Source: Bacteroidales bacterium KA00344 | GTDB lineage: Bacteria; Bacteroidota; Bacteroidia; Bacteroidales; Bacteroidaceae | Assembly: GCA_001552765.1 (NCBI GenBank) | Contig: KQ959439.1 | Coordinates: 1 to 32,833, forward strand | Direction of reading: 5' to 3' | Length of the DNA: 32,833 bases | In this document: positions 16,513-26,125 of the stretch, piece by piece | How the letters are laid out: the number at the start of each line of letters is the position of its first letter | How positions within the stretch are numbered: position 1 is the first letter of the stretch | Position numbers and translations under genes: made by a program | The notes under the pieces: model-generated | Databases searched by the model: none | What the model was told of the DNA's origin: nothing | Seen by the model: the letters and a program-made list of their open reading frames with translations, nothing else

Positions 16513-19173
16513 ATGGATAAACAGACATCGCACAATGTGGACTCACAAGGGTTGACAGATGCCCAAGTCTTGGAAAGTCGGCTGGAATATGGTGATAATG
16601 TTTTAACTCCGCCCAAGCGTGTTTCCCTTTGGAAACTGTATATAGAAAAATATAGAGATCCCATCATTCAAATTCTTCTCATTGCTATTGCTATCTCTTT
16701 GATTCTCGCCTTTATCGAGAATGATTTTATGGAGACGACAGGTATTATCCTTGCGGTTTTTATTGCAACTACTGTGGGATTCTATTTTGAGATGGATGCT
16801 GTCAAGAAGTTTAAACTGCTCACGGCCATCAATGAAGACCAGCCGGTTAAAGTTCGAAGGAATGGCAAGGTGATAGAGATTCCACGACATGATGTGGTGG
16901 TGGGTGATATTGTCTTGATAGAAGTCGGAGATGAGATTCCTGCAGACGGAGAGTTGATTAAGGCCGTAAATCTCCAAGTGGATGAGTCGAGCCTGACGGG
17001 AGAACCATTGGCCAGCAAGACTGTAGCTTCTGTTGCTGTTTCTAACACGGAAAACATGGCCAACCCTTCAAAAGAAACTGTTGATCGAGACGCAGCTCAC
17101 ATGGACGATTCGGAGAAGTCTGCCTATCCGCCTTACGTTGTGCTTCGCTCGTCAATGGTGATGAACGGGCATGGCGAGGCTGTGATTACGCAGGTGGGTA
17201 ACAATTCTGAAATTGGTAAAGTTGCCACAAGCTCTACGGAGAAAACGAGTACAAAGACTCCTCTGAACATTCAATTGGACAAGTTGGCCAAATTGATTTC
17301 GAAGATAGGTACAGGTGTTGCTTTGGCGACTTTCGTTATTTTCCTTGTACACGACATTATCTCCAACAGTCTGTGGGAGGGCGATAATTATATAGCAATG
17401 GCCCATGTGGTGTTGCAGTATTTCATGATGGCTGTCACGCTTATTGTAATGGCCGTTCCCGAAGGACTTCCGATGGCCATCACTTTGGCTCTGGCGCTGA
17501 ATATGCGTCGGATGCTGAAATCAAACTATTTGGTGAGAAAGCTCCATGCTTCGGAAACGATGGGTGCGGTGACAGTAATTTGTACGGACAAGACCGGCAC
17601 ACTGACACAGAATCAGATGACGGTGAAACAAAGTGTGCTTCCGGATGGCAGCAGCAGCCAGTTGTTGTACGAGGCTATTGCCGCTAACAGCACAGCCTAT
17701 CTGGATGAAGCCAAAGGTGTGGGCAGTCCGACAGAAGTCGCGCTGTTGAAATGGTTGAAGGAGCAAGGAATTGACTATATGCAGCTGCGCAACAATGCAC
17801 GTGTAACCAAGCAACTGCCGTTTTCTACAGAAAACAAATACATGATGACGATTGTCGATGACAAGCGTCTTTATGTGAAGGGTGCACCGGAAGTTGTGTT
17901 ATCTATGTGTGAGATGACCGATTCAGATCGCAAGGAAGCAGAAGCTCAGATTGCCGGATTCCAGAAAGCCGGGATGCGTGTATTGGCACTCGCCATGGGA
18001 GCGGGCAATACGTTCGCTACTTCGGGGTTGTCACTACAGGGTGTCTTTGCCATCGAAGACCCTGTGCGCGAGGATGTTCCCCAAGCTGTAGCTATGTGCC
18101 GGCGGGCCGGTATCGAAGTGAAAGTGGTGACGGGCGACAACTCTGCTACAGCCATAGAGATAGCTCGGCAGATAGGAATCTGGGAGGAGAACGAATCGCA
18201 AGGAGCGCATCACAAAGGAAACCGACACATCACGGGTGAGGACTTTGCCGCGCTTTCTGACGCAGAAGCCCTCGAAAGAGTTGGGGAAATCAGGGTGATG
18301 TCGCGTGCGCGCCCAGCCGACAAGCAGCGCCTTGTGCAACTTTTACAGCAGCGTGGCGAGGTCGTTGCGGTGACGGGTGACGGTACCAACGATGCTCCTG
18401 CCCTCAACTACGCCCACGTAGGACTGTCGCTTGGGTCAGGAACTTCGGTGGCTAAAGAGGCTTCCGATATCACATTGATGGACGACAGCTTCCACTCCAT
18501 CAGTTCTGCAGTGATGTGGGGACGCTCGTTGTATAGGAACATTCAGCGGTTTCTATTCTTCCAACTGGTAGTCAATCTTTCAGCATTATTACTGGTACTT
18601 TCCAGTGCCTTTGTCGGAACAGAGATACCCCTTACCGTTGCTCAGATTCTATGGGTAAATATCATTATGGACACTTTTGCAGCAATGGCATTGGCTTCGC
18701 TACCACCTTCGCGCGAAGTGATGAAGGACAAGCCACGCAACCAGTCGGAATTTATCATATCCAAATCAATGGGGCAAGCAATAGTCGGTTGTAGCTTTGT
18801 GTTCTTTGCAGTGATGTTCGTGTTTCTTATCTGGTGTGAGCGTCATGGTGCAGGCAGCGTTGTCGATGTGCATGAGTTGAGCTTGTTTTTCACCACCTTT
18901 GTTATGCTGCAATTCTGGAACTTGTTTAATGCCAAATCCTTTGGCTCTCAACACTCCGCCTTCCGCTATCTATGCCGCGACAGAGGACTTATCCTCGTTC
19001 TCTCGCTTATCCTTGCAGGACAGTGGCTGATCGTGACCTTCGGCGGACGAATGTTCCGTACCCAGCCGCTAAGCCTGTCAGAATGGGGTGCTATCATAGG
19101 CATCACGGGTATATTTGTATTGGGTGGCGGTGAATTGTTTAGGCTTTTTAAGCGTTTGAGGAGTAGAACGTAG
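16513..19173 (+). CDS. PMCA-type calcium-translocating P-type ATPase
   Basis: This 886-residue P2-type ATPase should export Ca2+ from the cytoplasm using ATP. It has the actuator motif LTGEP (161-165), the ion-site motif PEGLP (316-320) in the fourth membrane helix, the phosphorylation motif DKTGTLT with Asp359, the nucleotide-domain KGAPE, VVTGDN and the hinge GDGTNDAPAL (about 620-630). Six further hydrophobic segments at the C-terminus complete the ten-helix layout. VNIIMDTFAAMALA fits helix 6 of Ca2+ pumps. Length and motifs are complete. It is the first gene of a three-gene operon; ribF starts 2 bp after its stop. Cation specificity is inferred from the family. Confidence 0.93.
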   Translation: MDKQTSHNVDSQGLTDAQVLESRLEYGDNVLTPPKRVSLWKLYIEKYRDPIIQILLIAIAISLILAFIENDFMETTGIILAVFIATTVGFYFEMDAVKKFKLLTAINEDQPVKVRRNGKVIEIPRHDVVVGDIVLIEVGDEIPADGELIKAVNLQVDESSLTGEPLASKTVASVAVSNTENMANPSKETVDRDAAHMDDSEKSAYPPYVVLRSSMVMNGHGEAVITQVGNNSEIGKVATSSTEKTSTKTPLNIQLDKLAKLISKIGTGVALATFVIFLVHDIISNSLWEGDNYIAMAHVVLQYFMMAVTLIVMAVPEGLPMAITLALALNMRRMLKSNYLVRKLHASETMGAVTVICTDKTGTLTQNQMTVKQSVLPDGSSSQLLYEAIAANSTAYLDEAKGVGSPTEVALLKWLKEQGIDYMQLRNNARVTKQLPFSTENKYMMTIVDDKRLYVKGAPEVVLSMCEMTDSDRKEAEAQIAGFQKAGMRVLALAMGAGNTFATSGLSLQGVFAIEDPVREDVPQAVAMCRRAGIEVKVVTGDNSATAIEIARQIGIWEENESQGAHHKGNRHITGEDFAALSDAEALERVGEIRVMSRARPADKQRLVQLLQQRGEVVAVTGDGTNDAPALNYAHVGLSLGSGTSVAKEASDITLMDDSFHSISSAVMWGRSLYRNIQRFLFFQLVVNLSALLLVLSSAFVGTEIPLTVAQILWVNIIMDTFAAMALASLPPSREVMKDKPRNQSEFIISKSMGQAIVGCSFVFFAVMFVFLIWCERHGAGSVVDVHELSLFFTTFVMLQFWNLFNAKSFGSQHSAFRYLCRDRGLILVLSLILAGQWLIVTFGGRMFRTQPLSLSEWGAIIGITGIFVLGGGELFRLFKRLRSRT

Positions 19174-19175
19174 AA

Positions 19176-20126
19176 ATGAATACTGTATTTTTTGATCAGG
19201 ACCATATCAGCAACATTGGCCCATGTGTGGCAACATTGGGCTTCTTTGACGGCGTGCATTTAGGCCATCGTTTCCTTATCGAACAGGTCATCAATGAGGC
19301 TCGCATCATGGGACTACCCTCAACAGTCATCACTTTCGACCGCCATCCACGAGAAGTGTTGCATCAGGATTATCAGCCGGAATTGCTGACGACGCTTGAT
19401 TCCAAACTAACGCTGTTGAAACACACAGGAGTGGACCGCGTGGTTGTACTTCGCTTTGATGAAACAATGGCTCAGTTGTCGGCCAAAGACTTTATGACTC
19501 GTGTATTGCGTGACCAACTAAATGTTGTGAAGCTGGTCATAGGCTACGACAATCGATTTGGACACAACCAGTCAGAAGGCTTCGACGACTATGTGCGATA
19601 CGGCAGAGAGATGGGCATGGACGTGGTGCACAGCTCTGCTTTCAAATTGAATGGCATTGAGATTAGTTCTTCTGTTGTGAGAAGTTTCTTAAAAGAAGGA
19701 GAAATAGATCTGGCCAACCGCTGTTTAGGTTACCCCTATACGATTACAGGCAAGGTTGTCGACGGCTATAAGATTGGTCGTAAAATGGGCTATCCCACTG
19801 CCAATCTCGACACGCAAAGCTCCGGCCAACTGGTACCGGCTGACGGCGTTTATGCCACGAAGGTTTGTATTGGAGATACAGAAAACGGTTTGCCGGGCAT
19901 GACGGATATTGGAACAAGACCAACGTTTGGAGGACAGAAGCGCACGTTGGAGACCTATATATTTAATTTTAACGAGAATATTTACGGCAGGAGTATAAGC
20001 CTTTCTTTCATTAAACACATACGCAAGGAACGCAAATTCGACAATGTGACCTTGCTTGTAGAGCAACTGAAGAAGGACGAAAGCATCATAGAGGAATTAT
20101 TTAACAACAAAGAAACTGGTATATGA
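19176..20126 (+). CDS. ribF: Bifunctional riboflavin kinase / FAD synthetase
   Basis: This 316-residue cytoplasmic enzyme makes FMN from riboflavin and ATP, then FAD from FMN and ATP. The N-terminal adenylyltransferase domain has GFFDGVHLGH (22-31) and the conserved VIGYDNRFGHNQSEG and ISSSVVRSFLKEGEI stretches. The C-terminal flavokinase domain has GRKMGYPTANL (about 200), VPADGVYATKV and the terminal GIGTRPTF-like block (DIGTRPTFGG). Length is normal for bacterial RibF. It starts 2 bp after the ATPase stop and overlaps the CPBP gene by 4 bp, so the three are almost certainly co-transcribed. Confidence 0.95.
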   Translation: MNTVFFDQDHISNIGPCVATLGFFDGVHLGHRFLIEQVINEARIMGLPSTVITFDRHPREVLHQDYQPELLTTLDSKLTLLKHTGVDRVVVLRFDETMAQLSAKDFMTRVLRDQLNVVKLVIGYDNRFGHNQSEGFDDYVRYGREMGMDVVHSSAFKLNGIEISSSVVRSFLKEGEIDLANRCLGYPYTITGKVVDGYKIGRKMGYPTANLDTQSSGQLVPADGVYATKVCIGDTENGLPGMTDIGTRPTFGGQKRTLETYIFNFNENIYGRSISLSFIKHIRKERKFDNVTLLVEQLKKDESIIEELFNNKETGI

Positions 20127-20956
20127 ATAAAATAGTTCGCGGGGTACTCGATGTGTTATTGTTTATCATTGTTTTTTACGTGATACAATATTTCGTAACA
20201 GTGGGTGTATCCGCTGCTGCAGCATGGCACAACGGAGAGGCATGGAGCTCATTCTCCACAAGGCTGATGCATGGACGCTTCGGTATGTCAGGCAAGATGT
20301 TGGTTGGCACATCCGTGTTGAGCAGCATACTCACAATGATCGTTTTCATATACAGAAAATGGGCCGAAGTGTCAAGAGTGTGGCTTGCCTCACATCCTTG
20401 GATTACACTGACATGGGTAATTTTCATGGCGTTGGGAACGATTCTCCCGTCCCAATGGTTGCAGGAACAGATGGATCTGGCAATGCCCGATGGCATGGTG
20501 AAGATTTTTGAGACGATTATGGGTGAGCCTATAGGCTATCTGGCCATCGGAATACTGGCTCCACTTGCTGAAGAATTGGTCTTCCGCGGAGCCATACTCC
20601 GCACGCTGCTGAAACTGTTTGCCCCAAAACTCCACTGGATACCCATCATCCTGTCTGCCATGATTTTTGGTGCCATGCACGGTAATTCGGCACAGTTTGT
20701 CCATGCATCGATTATAGGATTGATATTGGGGTGGATGTTTTACCGCACAAACTCCATCGCCCCCGGTGTTGTGTTCCATTGGATAAACAATACTGTGGCG
20801 TATCTCATGTTTAACCTCATGCCACAGATGGCCGACGGCAAACTCAGCGATCTTTTTCATGGCGACTGCCGCACAATGTGGTTGGGACTGGCTTTCTCCC
20901 TCTGTTTGCTCATCCCCAGCTTCTTCCAACTCTACCTGAGATTAAAACGCAACTAA
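20123..20956 (+). CDS. CPBP-family intramembrane metalloprotease
   Basis: This 277-residue membrane protein has about seven or eight hydrophobic segments and the CPBP (Abi/CAAX protease-like) motifs: EELVFRG with Glu150, Glu151 and Arg155, the IFGAMHG block with His186, and FHWINNTVAY with His219. Members of this family cut or process membrane substrates, and some give bacteriocin self-immunity; the substrate here is unknown. Its ATG overlaps the stop of ribF (ATGA), so it is translationally coupled. It ends the plus-strand operon. Confidence 0.88.
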   Translation: MNKIVRGVLDVLLFIIVFYVIQYFVTVGVSAAAAWHNGEAWSSFSTRLMHGRFGMSGKMLVGTSVLSSILTMIVFIYRKWAEVSRVWLASHPWITLTWVIFMALGTILPSQWLQEQMDLAMPDGMVKIFETIMGEPIGYLAIGILAPLAEELVFRGAILRTLLKLFAPKLHWIPIILSAMIFGAMHGNSAQFVHASIIGLILGWMFYRTNSIAPGVVFHWINNTVAYLMFNLMPQMADGKLSDLFHGDCRTMWLGLAFSLCLLIPSFFQLYLRLKRN

Positions 20957-21011
20957 GAACATTATCGCCAGAACACGCCGTCACCCGGCCGTTCGCATAT
21001 AAGCAAAAAAC

Positions 21012-21047
21012 AAGGGGCCACGTCTCAATCCTGAGTGGTGACCCCTT
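21012..21047. terminator. Convergent stem-loop between the CPBP and anti-sigma-like genes
   Basis: AAGGGG with CCCCTT, CCAC with GTGG and an inner CTCA/TGAG give a long imperfect hairpin between two convergent genes. There is no clear T-run on either side, so it is a plausible bidirectional terminator but not a textbook one. Confidence 0.45.
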
Positions 21048-21148
21048 CTCTACGTTAGTATGTTATGAAAAATTGAGAGAAATGAAACTTCACAGCTTCA
21101 TGTTGTTTTACTAAACATTATTTTATAGAGAAAGCATAGAAAATTATC

Positions 21149-21646
21149 TTATTTAATCATGGATTGTTCGGGAGTCGAATTTGGAGTTGCCATACTCTGT
21201 TTCACCGTGTCCATCATCACACTGTCGCTCATGGCAACCGATGTGCCTTTGTCATATTCGGGCATAGAGTAACCATTATAGCTACCTATCGTCTGCCCGT
21301 CACGCTGACCAAACGGGAGCTGCATGGCATTGCCTAAAGTCAGGATAATAGCCACCACTGCTGCAGCCTTGAAGAAAGGCTTGAAACGTTGTGGCATCGT
21401 GATGATACGAGCCCTGACGGGTGCCGACGTCTCAACCATAGACATGATTCGGTCGTCAAACTCCTCTCCCAATACATCGCTGTGCTGCGTTTCTCCATAG
21501 TTGAAGAAAGCCTTATAGTGCATCAGCTCAGCAGGAATGTTCTCCTGACTGAAGAAAGCGCGCAAAATATTCTCCTCTTCGAGAGAAGTTTCGCAGCGCC
21601 AGTAACGCTCTAAAAGCTGTTTGATGTATTTGTAGTCCATTCTCAT
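21149..21646 (-). CDS. Small single-span membrane protein, anti-sigma-factor-like
   Basis: This 165-residue protein (163 from the second ATG, MDYKYI) starts with YIKQLLERYWRCETSLEEEN, a block I associate with small Bacteroidales proteins encoded just after an ECF sigma factor. About residues 89-110 (FKAAAVVAIILTLGNAMQL) form one membrane helix, so the N-terminal 85 residues would be cytoplasmic and a short polar tail periplasmic. That layout fits an anti-sigma factor, but the protein lacks an obvious zinc site (one Cys only). No sigma-factor gene is present in the 750 bp upstream. Function remains a guess. Confidence 0.65.
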   Translation of the reverse strand: MRMDYKYIKQLLERYWRCETSLEEENILRAFFSQENIPAELMHYKAFFNYGETQHSDVLGEEFDDRIMSMVETSAPVRARIITMPQRFKPFFKAAAVVAIILTLGNAMQLPFGQRDGQTIGSYNGYSMPEYDKGTSVAMSDSVMMDTVKQSMATPNSTPEQSMIK

Positions 21647-21753
21647 ATTTGTCTGTCTATTAAAATGACGATTGGAAAAGATGAAAGTTACAAAAGGAAT
21701 GTATCTTAACTTTTATTAACCTTTCTATTCCTTTGGGGTGATCCCTTCCTCAC

Positions 21754-22116
21754 CCCTCATTCTTCATTTTGTAAAATATTATTATCATTTTTCACGCATT
21801 TTTTTCGAGGCATCCAGCACAAAAAGGGCTATCTTTTTACATCAAAACTGATATGAGCCTTCCCCAAAATCGTGAGTGTGCTGCGATGGGGGCCTTCTCA
21901 TAACATGATTAAGCCTTATCGGCAGCGCGGATGAGCCCCTATCGCACTGCGGTTACGCCCTTATCATCATGCCGTTAGATACTCAACCGCAGGCGGCAAA
22001 ATAGGAAAAGAAAGACCAATTTTTCAAAATCACTGACAGTCAACCATTTACAAACCATCGCTATTTTCGCATATTTCAACCGAAGGCAAACTTATTTTTA
22101 AATAAGCGAATTTGAG
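21754..22116. repeat. Intergenic repeat, copy A
   Basis: The 352 bp at 21765-22116 align without any gap to 32482-32833, with about 60 mismatches by hand (roughly 83% identity). A CT-rich lead-in (about 21754-21764) is also shared. Both copies have the same orientation. No reading frame is open across either copy. The element may go on past 22116, but copy B is cut there by the window edge. Each copy contains two related units 66 bp apart (from 21881 and from 21947). Confidence 0.85.
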
Positions 22117-22280
22117 AGGGCTGTTTGTTCAAATCTTTTACCTATGCCTATGCTTCAAAAACGGAGTTCTGCATAAGAACGGCATTTTCAAGACAACCTC
22201 CATAGTGCATGAACATTTTGCCTTTACAGAAGAGCAAAATATCAACAAGACCGGGGACCTCCGGACAGAGCATACAACAT
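22117..22280. other. Non-coding stretch between repeat copy A and the terminator
   Basis: No gene is seen on either strand. It may be the continuation of the repeat element, which cannot be tested because copy B is cut at the window end. Confidence 0.4.
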
Positions 22281-22328
22281 AAAATCCACCGATACAGCCC
22301 TGCAAACAAGGACAGCACGGTGGATTTT
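22281..22328 (-). terminator. Terminator downstream of the TlpA-like gene
   Basis: AAAATCCACCG and CGGTGGATTTT form a perfect 11-bp stem with a 26-nt loop, about 70 nt after the stop of the TlpA-like gene. The stem itself ends in TTTT on the minus strand. Confidence 0.6.
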
Positions 22329-22396
22329 GCTTATGAAGACACAGGCACTGCAGCCCTATCCCTCATATCAATTGTTGTGAAAGAATGACGGGACGC

Positions 22397-23536
22397 TTAT
22401 TCGCCGAACAGCTCATCGAGGAGAGTGTAGAACGAAGGATCCTCCCCTGTCACTGTCTTCACGATCTTTCCGTCGGGACCGACGATAATCTTGGTGGGAA
22501 ATCCCTGCACGGCATAGTCGGCCAACACTGTACTTTCGCGTGGATAGTACACGTGAAGCCAGGGCAGAGCATGTTTCTCCACGGCAGCCTTCCATTTCTC
22601 TTGGGTGTCGTTGCAGTCGATGCCGAGAATCTCAAACTTACCCTTGTATTTCTCGTAATACTTCTTCATCTCGGGAAATCCCTTGATACACCATATACAC
22701 CAACTGCCCCAGAAATCGAGCACCACATACTTCCCACGCAGCGAAGACAGTGTCAGGGGATTGCCGTTGATATCGTTTAGGGTAAAGTCGGGAGCCTCAA
22801 CCCCCGCAGCCTGTTTCTTGGCGGCTTCTGCTTCGGCCTGTGCCTGAGCCATCATGTTGTCGATATAAGGCTTGTAGAAGGATTTCATGCGTCCCTCGCG
22901 TACCTCAGGCGACAAGAGGTTTACGGCATCATTCATCTTTGCCAAATCGTCAAGTTGCAGAATGATGGCTGCGCTGGCCTCATAGGAAGGATGCTCCTTG
23001 ATGAACTTGAGAATGCCATCGGTGATTTGCTGCCGCAATGCCGGAACCTTGTCCTTATATTCTTTCCTCAAGGCTTCGCGCGATTCTCCTGCTGCCTTTC
23101 GGGCGTCCAGGCTGTCCATAAAAGATTGGAAAGGTTTTCCGGCAGCTTCGATAGCACGGTCGGCCTCATTGTATTCCCGATAGAATTTGGAGCCGGAAAA
23201 GTAGTAGGCAGACGCCAAGTCGCCACTCAATTCGGCCGATTCACCCGGCACGGCAATAGCCTGAAATCCCACGTTCTCCTGCCGACGCAAGGTGGCAGGA
23301 GTGTAAGCACCAATCATCTTGGGCTTGTCCACCGTCACCGAAAACTCAAAACTGCCGTTCTTCACGAACACCGTATCATGTGATACGTTGTTGTCCGCAG
23401 TGGGAATTATCACGACAAGCGTGTCTTTCAAGCCCACAAGCTGGCCCTTGAAGTGCACATTACCTTTGTCTGCACTTGCTGTTTGCGGCACAATGGCAGC
23501 AGCCATCAATGCCATTCCAAGAATTGTCTTTTTCAT
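22397..23536 (-). CDS. DUF4369-TlpA-type thiol-disulfide oxidoreductase
   Basis: This 379-residue exported protein has a signal peptide (cleaved near ASA, residue 22). A beta-rich DUF4369-like N-domain follows (VHFKGQLVGLKDTLVV...VKNGSFEFSV), then a helical middle with an Ala/Glu-rich coiled stretch (AQAQAEAEAAKKQA, 230-243). The C-terminal thioredoxin fold (about 246-379) carries the redox pair Cys280 and Cys283 in WCIWC, and a cis-Pro region VQGFPTKIIV. It probably reduces disulfides of periplasmic or surface proteins. It lies 74 bp after the helicase gene with no consensus promoter in the gap, so the two may be co-transcribed. Confidence 0.9.
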   Translation of the reverse strand: MKKTILGMALMAAAIVPQTASADKGNVHFKGQLVGLKDTLVVIIPTADNNVSHDTVFVKNGSFEFSVTVDKPKMIGAYTPATLRRQENVGFQAIAVPGESAELSGDLASAYYFSGSKFYREYNEADRAIEAAGKPFQSFMDSLDARKAAGESREALRKEYKDKVPALRQQITDGILKFIKEHPSYEASAAIILQLDDLAKMNDAVNLLSPEVREGRMKSFYKPYIDNMMAQAQAEAEAAKKQAAGVEAPDFTLNDINGNPLTLSSLRGKYVVLDFWGSWCIWCIKGFPEMKKYYEKYKGKFEILGIDCNDTQEKWKAAVEKHALPWLHVYYPRESTVLADYAVQGFPTKIIVGPDGKIVKTVTGEDPSFYTLLDELFGE

Positions 23537-23610
23537 TCTGTTATTATTATGATATGATTTCTAAATGTATATATCTCAATCTGCGATGCTGCTTGAAGCA
23601 GAGGGCAGCT

Positions 23611-25527
23611 TTACGACTTCCTCGGTTTGCGGCGTGCCCACCCCTCTTCGCTGAAGTCGGGCATTTCGCCTTTCAACTCGATGGGTGCCTGCATCAGGTT
23701 TTTCCAGTCGTCACGACCGTATCGGTCGCTGTCGTCAAAGTCTTTACGCGTACCCCGTGCATCCTCGTTTCGTCGGTTTCTGCCCGCACCTCGCACGCCC
23801 CGTGCACCCCGACGGTCGTTTCTTGCGCCTTCGCGCGCACTCCTTGAGTTTGCTCTACCTCCCTTCGGAGTAGCTTTTTCGCCTCTTGTGTCGTCTGCAT
23901 CGTTACATCTTACTTCACGTCCGCGATAGCTTGTTCCGTTCAGTGAGCGCATCACTTTCCGTGCATCCTGTTCAGGAACTTCGATGTAGCAGAACTTCGA
24001 CATCAGGTCGATGTGCCCCACCTGCTGTCTTCCGCGTATGTGCTGATTGAGGAATTGCATGATTTCGCCGGGATAAAAGCCGTCCTGCTTGCCCAAGTTG
24101 ATAAAAAGACGTCTGTATCCGGACTCCGGCCCGCGTCTTTTATCTCTGCGCGAGGCTCCTCTGTCTCCTCGTTCCTCTCCACGCTCGCTTCGCTTAGTCG
24201 ACGGCTTTTCGATGGTGGGTGCATTCTTGTAGTAATCGAGGAAACGGCCGAAAGTAACGGTAATCATTTTCTTAACGATATCCTCTTTGTCGATATATTC
24301 AAACTGGCGGTATATATCCTTGATGTAGGGCGCAATCTGATCCTCATCAACGTCGGTCTTCAGGATATTGTTCATCACCTTGTAGAGCTGTTTTTTGCAG
24401 ATCTCCTCAGGAGCGGGAAGGTCGCCGTCAACAAATTGTTTACCGATGATTTTCTCGATGTTGCGCACCTTATGCTTTTCACGGGTGTGGATGATGGCTA
24501 TCGATGTGCCGTTCTTTCCGGCACGTCCGGTACGTCCGGAGCGATGGGTGTAGCTCTCGGTATCGTCGGGAAGTCCGTAATTGATGACGTGGGTCAAATC
24601 GTCCACGTCAAGCCCTCGTGCAGCCACGTCGGTGGCCACAAGCAGCTGTGTAACGTGCGTACGGAACTTCTGCATGGTCAAATCGCGCTGCTGCTGTGAC
24701 AGGTCTCCATGCAGCGACTCGGCATTGTATCCGTCCTTGATGAGTTTGTCGGCTATTTCCTGCGTTTCTACCTTGGTGCGACAGAACACGATGCCATAGA
24801 TATTGGGATAGTAGTCCACAATGCGCTTCAGCGCCAAATATTTGTCTTTGGCATTCACCATATAGTACACGTGGTTTACATTCTCTGCGCCCTCGTTGCG
24901 GGAACCCACCACAATCTCTTTGTAGTCGTGCAGATAGTTCTTGGCTATCTTCTCTATCTCCTTGCCCATCGTGGCGGAGAACAGCAGCGTATTGCGATCC
25001 GCAGGCACGCCCTCGAATATGGCATTGATGCTGTCGGTGAATCCCATGTTGAGCATTTCGTCGGCTTCGTCGAGCACAACGTTGTTCACGTGCTCAAGCT
25101 TGGCCACACCCCTGTTCATCAGGTCGATGAGACGGCCCGGTGTGGCCACGATAATCTGCACGCCATGACGCAGCGAACGAATCTGAGTGCCGATAGACGC
25201 ACCGCCGTAAACCGGCAGAATACGCATACCGTCAATATATTTCGCAAATGCGTTGAGGTCGTCGGCAATCTGCAGACACAGCTCACGCGTAGGACTGAGA
25301 ATCAATGCCTGCGTCTCCTTGCTTTTGGGATCAGTGCGCTGCAGCACGGGAATGCCGAAAGCGGCTGTCTTTCCGGTGCCGGTCTGTGCCAATGCAATTA
25401 CATCGTTTCCTTGACCAAGTAAATACGGGATAACTTCTTCTTGAACGGGCATAGGATGTACAAAGCCCAATTCATCAATAGCGCGGCGAATCTCTTCGCT
25501 AACGCCTAATTCTTCAAATGTCTTCAA
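23611..25527 (-). CDS. DEAD-box ATP-dependent RNA helicase with DbpA-like RNA-binding domain
   Basis: This 638-residue helicase has the Q motif around 22-29, Walker A AQTGTGKT (47-54), DEAD (153-156), SAT (184-186) and, in domain 2, VATDVAARGLD and HRSGRTGRAG. Residues about 480-550 form a DbpA-type RNA-binding domain (DGFYPGEIMQFLN, VPEQDARKVMRSLNG). The tail is rich in Arg, Gly and Asp, like other Bacteroidetes CshA/DeaD proteins. It should unwind structured RNA in ribosome assembly or mRNA turnover. A -7 box TACCTTTG lies 79 nt upstream. I leave the gene symbol open because deaD, cshA and rhlE are not separable by eye. Confidence 0.95.
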   Translation of the reverse strand: MKTFEELGVSEEIRRAIDELGFVHPMPVQEEVIPYLLGQGNDVIALAQTGTGKTAAFGIPVLQRTDPKSKETQALILSPTRELCLQIADDLNAFAKYIDGMRILPVYGGASIGTQIRSLRHGVQIIVATPGRLIDLMNRGVAKLEHVNNVVLDEADEMLNMGFTDSINAIFEGVPADRNTLLFSATMGKEIEKIAKNYLHDYKEIVVGSRNEGAENVNHVYYMVNAKDKYLALKRIVDYYPNIYGIVFCRTKVETQEIADKLIKDGYNAESLHGDLSQQQRDLTMQKFRTHVTQLLVATDVAARGLDVDDLTHVINYGLPDDTESYTHRSGRTGRAGKNGTSIAIIHTREKHKVRNIEKIIGKQFVDGDLPAPEEICKKQLYKVMNNILKTDVDEDQIAPYIKDIYRQFEYIDKEDIVKKMITVTFGRFLDYYKNAPTIEKPSTKRSERGEERGDRGASRRDKRRGPESGYRRLFINLGKQDGFYPGEIMQFLNQHIRGRQQVGHIDLMSKFCYIEVPEQDARKVMRSLNGTSYRGREVRCNDADDTRGEKATPKGGRANSRSAREGARNDRRGARGVRGAGRNRRNEDARGTRKDFDDSDRYGRDDWKNLMQAPIELKGEMPDFSEEGWARRKPRKS

Positions 25528-26062
25528 AAATAAATGTTTAAAAATTGTAACCGTAGGGACTTCTTAAAAACGCCCTACCGTTTCTATTGAGTCCTCTTTC
25601 GGGTGCAAAGGTAGTAAAAAAATATTGCGGATAATGTGTTTCCCACGGTTTTATACTTTTTTTAATTTTTATTGCATATTTGGATTGATGGGGCGAATGC
25701 CATAAACAAATGTATTTTTTCACATTTCAGCTCAACAGTAATCTATAATCATTAAAACACAGAAAGCAATTCGTTCTTTTTAGCCCAGTGTTGGAAGCGA
25801 AGCGGACAATGCCGGAGGATTATCGATAGGTAGGTTGGCTATCCATCTTTAATTTACAATGCACATTTTAAAATTATTCTCAAGCTCATCAACTCGTCAC
25901 AATTTGGCTTACGCGATGGAATACATTCCAAAATATCTTATACCCATCCTTTTTGCAACGACATCCACGACTTTACACGATGGACTGCCTATTGCTTATA
26001 ACGAATAAAGTTTTGTCTCGCACTTATAAATATTTTCAACTTTGAAACACCATATAAACAAA
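25528..26062. other. Intergenic region with a 33-bp dispersed repeat
   Basis: No gene is seen. It holds the helicase -7 box and, at 25871-25904, a sequence AAATTATTCTCAAGCTCATC with continuation to CACAATT that recurs at 29940-29973 and 30045-30077 with one or two changes. Confidence 0.6.
25606..25613 (-). promoter_or_regulatory. -7 box ahead of the helicase gene
   Basis: TACCTTTG matches TAnnTTTG, but no TTG is found 19-21 nt upstream. If used, it gives a 5' leader of about 70 nt, which could carry cold-shock-type regulation as in other DEAD-box genes; this last point is speculation. Confidence 0.45.
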
Positions 26063-26107
26063 ATGCCATCCCAACGGAAACAACAATATGTTCCGATGGG
26101 ATGGCAT
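26063..26107 (-). terminator. Rho-independent terminator of the S46 peptidase gene
   Basis: A 17-bp stem (26063-26079 with 26091-26107, one mismatch, ATGCCATCCC/GGGATGGCAT) has an 11-nt loop and is followed on the minus strand by TTTGTTTATATGG. It begins 19 bp after the stop codon. Confidence 0.75.
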
Positions 26108-26125
26108 GAATGGGGAGGTTGGTGT

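Noticed and set aside
22240..22262. GGGACCTCC-like match to the tRNA sequence, considered as a second attachment site
   Set aside because: Only about nine bases agree and it lies in an unrelated spacer; expected by chance.
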